Shown piece after piece: positions 60,132 to 64,000 of a stretch of DNA of 64,000 bases (positions within the stretch are counted from its first letter, which is position 1; each line of letters starts with the position of its first letter). Below the pieces are notes generated by a model. It did not search any database and was not told the origin of the DNA. It saw only the letters and a program-made list of their open reading frames with translations. This DNA comes from Isoptericola sp044389085. Lineage in GTDB: Bacteria; Actinomycetota; Actinomycetes; Actinomycetales; Cellulomonadaceae. The stretch lies in contig NZ_JBIRXP010000002.1 in the NCBI RefSeq assembly GCF_044389085.1, forward strand, positions 496,001 to 560,000. The letters run 5' to 3'. The translations under genes were made by a program, and so were the position numbers.

Positions 60132-61553
60132 ATGACGCAGCTGACGCAGCACGCGACGCAGCCCGAGCCGGCGCAGCCCACCCGGTCCTTCGACCGGTCC
60201 ACGGCCGCGCAGGCCCGGCTGCACCGTCTGGTGCCCGGGGGCGCGCACACCTACGCCCGCGGAGCGGACCAGTACCCGGAGGGCATGGCGCCGGTGCTCG
60301 CCCGGGGCGCGGGGGCCCACGTGTGGGACGTGGACGGGAACGAGTACGTCGAGTACGGGATGGGGCTGCGCAGCGTCACGCTCGGGCACGGGTTCCGGCC
60401 CGTCGTGGACGCCGTGGCCCGGGCGGTCGCGGACGGCGTGAGCTTCTCGCGGCCGAGCGTCTGGGAGCTCGACGCGGCCGAGGCCTTCCGCGCCCAGGTA
60501 CCCGGGGCGGACATGGTGAAGTTCGCGAAGAACGGTTCCGACGTGACCACGGCCGCGGTCCGCCTGGCCCGCGCCGCCACGGGCCGCGACCTCGTCGCCG
60601 TCTGCGCCGACCACCCGTTCTTCTCCACCGACGACTGGTTCATCGGGACCACCCCGATGGACGCCGGGATCCCGCGGGCCGTCAGCGACCTGACGGTCCG
60701 CTTCCCGTACGGCGACCTCGCCGCCCTGCAGGCGCTGCTCGCCGCCCACGAGGGCCGCGTCGCCGCCGTCGTGCTCGAGGCCGCCACGGCGCACGCGAGC
60801 CCGCCGCCCGGTTACCTCGAGGGGCTGCGCGCCCTGTGCGACAGCACCGGCACGGTGCTCGTGTTCGACGAGATCATCACGGGGATGCGGTGGTCGTCGG
60901 GCGGGGCGCAGGCCGTCTACGGCGTCGTGCCGGACCTGTCCACGTGGGGCAAGGCGCTCGGCAACGGGTTCGCCGTCTCGGCGCTCGCCGGGCGCCGGGA
61001 GCTCATGGAGCTCGGCGGGCTCGCCACGGACGCGCGCCGCGTGTTCCTGCTCTCCACCACCCACGGCGCCGAGACGGCGGGGCTCGCGGCCTGGCTGGCC
61101 GTGCACCGCGAGTACGCGGCGCGCGACGTGCCCGCCGTGATGGCCGCCCAGGGCGAGCGGCTGCGGGCCGGCGTCCAGCAGGTGGTCGACGCCGCCGGGC
61201 TGAGCCGCTGGGTGACCGTCTCGGGGCACCCGGCGTGCCTGGTCTTCGGCACCCGCGACCCCGACGGCGAGCCCTCGCAGGCGTACCGCACCCTCTTCCT
61301 CGCCGAGCTGCTGCGCCGCGGGGTGCTGGCGCAGTCGTTCGTCGTCTCGGCCGCGCACACCGACGTCGACGTCGACCGCACGGTCGAGGCCGTCGCGGGG
61401 GCGCTGCCCGTCTACGCCGCCGCCCTGGACGCGGGCGGCACCGACGGTTTCCTCGACGGCCGGCCCGTCGCCCCCGCACTGCGGGAGCGGGCCGCGCCGC
61501 GCCGCGTCCGTCATTCGCCCGGCAGCGGGCAGGCCCTGGGAGGGACGTCATGA
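60132..61553 (+). CDS. Class III aminotransferase, glutamate-1-semialdehyde-aminomutase-like
   Basis: 473 residues, PLP enzyme. Visible: VPGGAHTYARG near the start, NGSDVTTAAVRLAR, LVFDEIITGMRW, and PLP lysine in STWGKALGNG near 273. Sequence type resembles HemL, but the surface-glycan context argues for amination of a sugar or side-chain aldehyde rather than haem synthesis. First gene of the last operon; the stop overlaps the next ATG. Confidence 0.83.
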   Translation: MTQLTQHATQPEPAQPTRSFDRSTAAQARLHRLVPGGAHTYARGADQYPEGMAPVLARGAGAHVWDVDGNEYVEYGMGLRSVTLGHGFRPVVDAVARAVADGVSFSRPSVWELDAAEAFRAQVPGADMVKFAKNGSDVTTAAVRLARAATGRDLVAVCADHPFFSTDDWFIGTTPMDAGIPRAVSDLTVRFPYGDLAALQALLAAHEGRVAAVVLEAATAHASPPPGYLEGLRALCDSTGTVLVFDEIITGMRWSSGGAQAVYGVVPDLSTWGKALGNGFAVSALAGRRELMELGGLATDARRVFLLSTTHGAETAGLAAWLAVHREYAARDVPAVMAAQGERLRAGVQQVVDAAGLSRWVTVSGHPACLVFGTRDPDGEPSQAYRTLFLAELLRRGVLAQSFVVSAAHTDVDVDRTVEAVAGALPVYAAALDAGGTDGFLDGRPVAPALRERAAPRRVRHSPGSGQALGGTS

Positions 61554-62401
61554 AGGTCGTGCTGTTCTGCGGCGGGCTGGGGATGCGCATGCGCTCCGGC
61601 CCCGACTCGCTGCCCAAGCCGATGATGCCCATCGGGTCGCGCCCCGTCCTGTGGCACATCATGAAGTACTACGCGCACTACGGGCACACGGAGTTCGTGC
61701 TGTGCCTCGGCCACGGGGCGAACGCCGTCAAGGACTACTTCCTCAACTACTCCGAGACGCACTCCAACGACTTCGTCCTCACCAAGGGCGGCGAGCACGT
61801 CGAGCTGCTGAGCAGCGACATCAGCGAGTGGCGCATCACGTTCGTCGACACCGGGATCGACACGGCGATCGGCGAGCGCCTGCGCCGCGTGCGGCGCCAC
61901 CTCGACGACGACGAGGTGTTCCTCGCCAACTACGGCGACGTGCTCACCGACGCCCCGATGGACCGCATCGTCGACGACTTCCTCGCCACGGACGCCGTCG
62001 GGTCGCTCATGGCGGTGGCCCCGCAGGACTCCTTCCACGTGGTGCGCTACGACCCCGACGGCACCATGCGCGACCTGGAGCCCGTGGCCGACATGAGCAT
62101 GTGCATCAACGGCGGCTACTTCGTGCTGCGGCAGGGCATCTTCGACTACCTCGGCGAGGGCGAGGACCTGGTGATGGACGCCTGCGTGCGCGCCGCCCGG
62201 GACGGCCGGTTCCGCGTGCACCCGCACAGCGGGTTCTGGGCGCCGATGGACACGCTGAAGGAGCGCTCCGCGCTGGAGGAGATGAACCGTGCCGGCGACC
62301 GGCCGTGGGCGGTGTGGGACCGCGGCGCGGTCCCCGCGCCGCGGCGCGTGCCCGAGGTCGAGGTCGGCGAGGTCGTGGGTCCCGCTCGTGCCAGCGCCTG
62401 A
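61550..62401 (+). CDS. Sugar nucleotidyltransferase (glucose-1-phosphate cytidylyltransferase-like)
   Basis: 283 residues. Signature FCGGLGMRMR with PKPMMPIG, plus LANYGDVLTDAP, are typical of RfbF-type cytidylyltransferases. It would activate a sugar-1-phosphate, perhaps as CDP-sugar, for the deoxysugar steps encoded nearby. ATG overlaps the aminotransferase stop; GGGAGGG precedes it. Confidence 0.85.
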   Translation: MKVVLFCGGLGMRMRSGPDSLPKPMMPIGSRPVLWHIMKYYAHYGHTEFVLCLGHGANAVKDYFLNYSETHSNDFVLTKGGEHVELLSSDISEWRITFVDTGIDTAIGERLRRVRRHLDDDEVFLANYGDVLTDAPMDRIVDDFLATDAVGSLMAVAPQDSFHVVRYDPDGTMRDLEPVADMSMCINGGYFVLRQGIFDYLGEGEDLVMDACVRAARDGRFRVHPHSGFWAPMDTLKERSALEEMNRAGDRPWAVWDRGAVPAPRRVPEVEVGEVVGPARASA

Positions 62402-62408
62402 GGCCCCG

Positions 62409-63677
62409 GTGCGCGCGGAGCGGGTGCGCGTGGGGCTGCTGGGCGAGTTCGGGGTGCACAACTTCGGGAACGAGGCGTCGCTGGCCGCCGTGCTGGACGT
62501 GCTGCGCCCCGACGACCGGCTGGTGCCCGTGGTCGTCGCCGACCGGTGCGAGGCGGTGACCGCGGAGCACGGCGCGGCGGCAGTCCCGCTGCACCACCCC
62601 GGTGGCCGGCGCGGGGGAGCGGGCGGCCTGCTCGGCAAGCTGGCCGACGCGCGCCACGCCTGGCGCACGGTCGGCGGCCTGGACGCCGTGGTCGTCCCCG
62701 GTACCGGCATCTTCGAGGGCCTGGCGATCGCCCCCGGGGGGATCCCGCTCACCCTCTTCTGGTACGCCCTCGCCGCACGCCTCCGACGCCGGCCGTTCCT
62801 CGTCCTGTCGGTCGGGGTGGACGCCGCCTTCCACCCGCTCACGGCGCGCCTGTTCCGCTGGACGCTGGCGGCCGCGACCGTCGCGACGGTGCGCGACGAG
62901 GGGTCGGCGGACGCCGCGCGCCGGCTCGGGGTGCGGCGCGACCTCGACGTGGTGCCCGACCTGGTCCTCGGCCTGCCGGATCCCGGCACCCCCCGCCGGG
63001 AGCGCCCGCGGGTCGTCGTGGGCGTCATCGACTACCGGGGTCTCGGGACGGCGGAGGGACCGGCGGACCGTGCCGCGTACGTCGCCCGGACGGTGCGGGT
63101 CGTCGACCGGCTCGCGGGGTCGGGCGCCGACGTCGTGGTCGTCGGCGGCGCGCTGCCGGACGCGCCGACCGTGCGGGAGGTCGCCGCCCGTGCGGCGTCG
63201 GCCGGCCCCCGGCGCGTCGAGGCCGTGGAGGCGGAGTCGCTGGCGGACGTCTCGCGGGCGACGGCCGGGTCGTGGGCCGTCGTGGCGGCCCGGTACCACC
63301 ACCTCGTCACGGCGGTACGGCTGGGAGTCCCTGCCGTCTCGCTGGGCTACGGCGCGAAGCAGGGGTGGCTGCTCGAGCAGTTCGGCCAGGGGGACCGGGT
63401 GCACACGGTCGACGGCTTCGACCCGGAGGAGGTCGCGGACCAGGTCCTCGCCCTGCTGCGCGAGCCCCCGCCGGACACGCGCCCCGCGCGCGCCGAGGCG
63501 GCCCGGCGCCTGGCGGCCCAGGAGGACCGGCTCCGCGAGGTCCTCGCCTCGACCGTCCGCACCTCGACCGTCCGCACCTCGACCGTCCGCACCTCGACCG
63601 TCCGCACCTCGACCACCCGCGGAACGACCGTCCCCGGGGCGGCCGCCGTCCCGCCCGAGAGAGAGGCCGCCCGATGA
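62409..63677 (+). CDS. Polysaccharide pyruvyl transferase family protein
   Basis: 422 residues. GEFGVHNFGNEASLAAVL at the N-terminus, VPGTGIFEG, and the C-terminal ARYHHLVTAVRLGVPAVSLGYGAKQ match the PS_pyruv_trans fold (CsaB/ExoV), which adds pyruvate ketals to wall or EPS sugars. GTG 62409 is chosen because GAGG (62400-62403) lies five bases upstream; GTG 62388 is an alternative overlapping the previous gene. The C-terminus has a STVRT repeat encoded by the 15-bp tandem repeat at 63548. Confidence 0.85.
   Translation: MRAERVRVGLLGEFGVHNFGNEASLAAVLDVLRPDDRLVPVVVADRCEAVTAEHGAAAVPLHHPGGRRGGAGGLLGKLADARHAWRTVGGLDAVVVPGTGIFEGLAIAPGGIPLTLFWYALAARLRRRPFLVLSVGVDAAFHPLTARLFRWTLAAATVATVRDEGSADAARRLGVRRDLDVVPDLVLGLPDPGTPRRERPRVVVGVIDYRGLGTAEGPADRAAYVARTVRVVDRLAGSGADVVVVGGALPDAPTVREVAARAASAGPRRVEAVEAESLADVSRATAGSWAVVAARYHHLVTAVRLGVPAVSLGYGAKQGWLLEQFGQGDRVHTVDGFDPEEVADQVLALLREPPPDTRPARAEAARRLAAQEDRLREVLASTVRTSTVRTSTVRTSTVRTSTTRGTTVPGAAAVPPEREAAR
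63548..63622 (+). repeat. 15-bp coding tandem repeat
   Basis: Four exact copies of CTCGACCGTCCGCAC and a fifth degenerate copy, in frame, encoding S-T-V-R-T units in the tail of the pyruvyl transferase. In-frame length variation is expected between strains. Confidence 0.88.
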
Positions 63678-64000
63678 TCGGCCTCGCGCTCCCCGACGGC
63701 CCGCTGCGGGTGGTGTGCCTCGCCGCGCACCCGGACGACGTCGAGATCGCCTGCGGCGGCACCCTCCTGGGGCTCGCGGCGCGCGGCGGCGTCGAGGCGG
63801 CGTTCCTCACGCTCACGGGCGGACCCGATCGTCAGGACGAGGCGCGCAGCGCCGCCGAGGCGTTCCTGCCCGGCGCGACGAGCGTCTTCGGCGGACTGCC
63901 GGACGGGCGCCTGCCGGACCGCTGGGGCGAGGCGCGCGCCGCGCTGCACGAGCACGCCGAACGGGTCCCCGCGCCGCACCTGGTCCTGGCGCCCCGGACC
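63674..64000 (+). CDS. PIG-L family deacetylase (5' part; runs off the window)
   Basis: 109 codons visible. LAAHPDDVEIACGGTLL is the zinc-binding AHPDD-E motif of LmbE/PIG-L N-acetylglucosamine deacetylases. The ATG overlaps the pyruvyl transferase stop by four bases. Likely deacetylates an amino sugar of the same glycan. The catalytic domain's C-terminal His motif lies beyond the window. Confidence 0.88.
   Translation, partial: MIGLALPDGPLRVVCLAAHPDDVEIACGGTLLGLAARGGVEAAFLTLTGGPDRQDEARSAAEAFLPGATSVFGGLPDGRLPDRWGEARAALHEHAERVPAPHLVLAPRT

Noticed and set aside
60132..61553. hemL for haem biosynthesis
   Set aside because: Similar fold and motifs, but no other hem genes; all neighbours modify sugars.

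Overview
High-GC (roughly 70-75% by eye) actinobacterial chromosome. The run [tatD tail?]-rpf-rsmA-ispE is the standard actinobacterial order. Together with the tri-component alpha-mannoside locus, a large exopolysaccharide locus and many GTG starts, it suggests a Cellulomonas/Cellulosimicrobium/Isoptericola-type member of the Micrococcales; this is inference from gene content, not a database match. The window has one 10-N assembly gap (15602-15611) and ends inside a gene.

Layout. 1-6394: three tandem Rpf/G5 cell-wall lytic proteins, each behind the same 17-bp direct-repeat box, then rsmA and ispE. 6562-15460: a CE7 esterase opposite a ROK regulator, then a sugar ABC transporter and a GH38 alpha-mannosidase behind an AT-rich palindromic operator, probably an alpha-mannoside uptake and degradation unit. 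15730-19493: ABC-F ATPase, Lrp regulator and lysine 6-aminotransferase. 19657-28564: small hydrolase, an AbiEi-like gene remnant, and a seven-gene operon with a full peptide ABC transporter, a class I glutamine amidotransferase and a class A beta-lactamase-fold protein. 28581-32706: two MFS exporters with MarR regulators. 32789-37410: a divergent C1 detoxification pair (FdhD + FdhF-like formate oxidoreductase; glutathione-independent formaldehyde dehydrogenase). 37471-39772: a hydrolase and two TetR regulators. 39971-45711: housekeeping (tRNA-Gln, glmU, prs, GT2-GtrA, rplY, pth).

45875-64000 is an exopolysaccharide/cell-surface glycan locus. It has five glycosyltransferase genes (one a GT4-GT2 fusion), a Wzz-type protein fused to an apparently dead tyrosine-kinase domain, a Wzy/O-antigen-ligase-like membrane protein, and a sugar-tailoring operon: SDR epimerase, two C-methyltransferase homologues (one with a destroyed SAM motif), RmlC-like epimerase, class III aminotransferase, sugar nucleotidyltransferase, pyruvyl transferase and PIG-L deacetylase. 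The three promoter regions of this locus share an unusual motif at a nearly constant distance from the putative -10 box.

The most unusual non-coding signal is a set of three intergenic arrays (6396-6558, 30395-30505, 32698-32787) in which the octamer GAGGTAGT or its complement recurs on an exact 20-bp grid around a central dyad, starting right at gene stop codons. A second palindrome at 20279-20334 has the same architecture with a different core. Two other large hairpins (27688-27749, 45014-45075) are copies of one element. Several genes appear to be transcribed as leaderless mRNAs, with a TANNNT box exactly 12 to 7 bases before the start codon.
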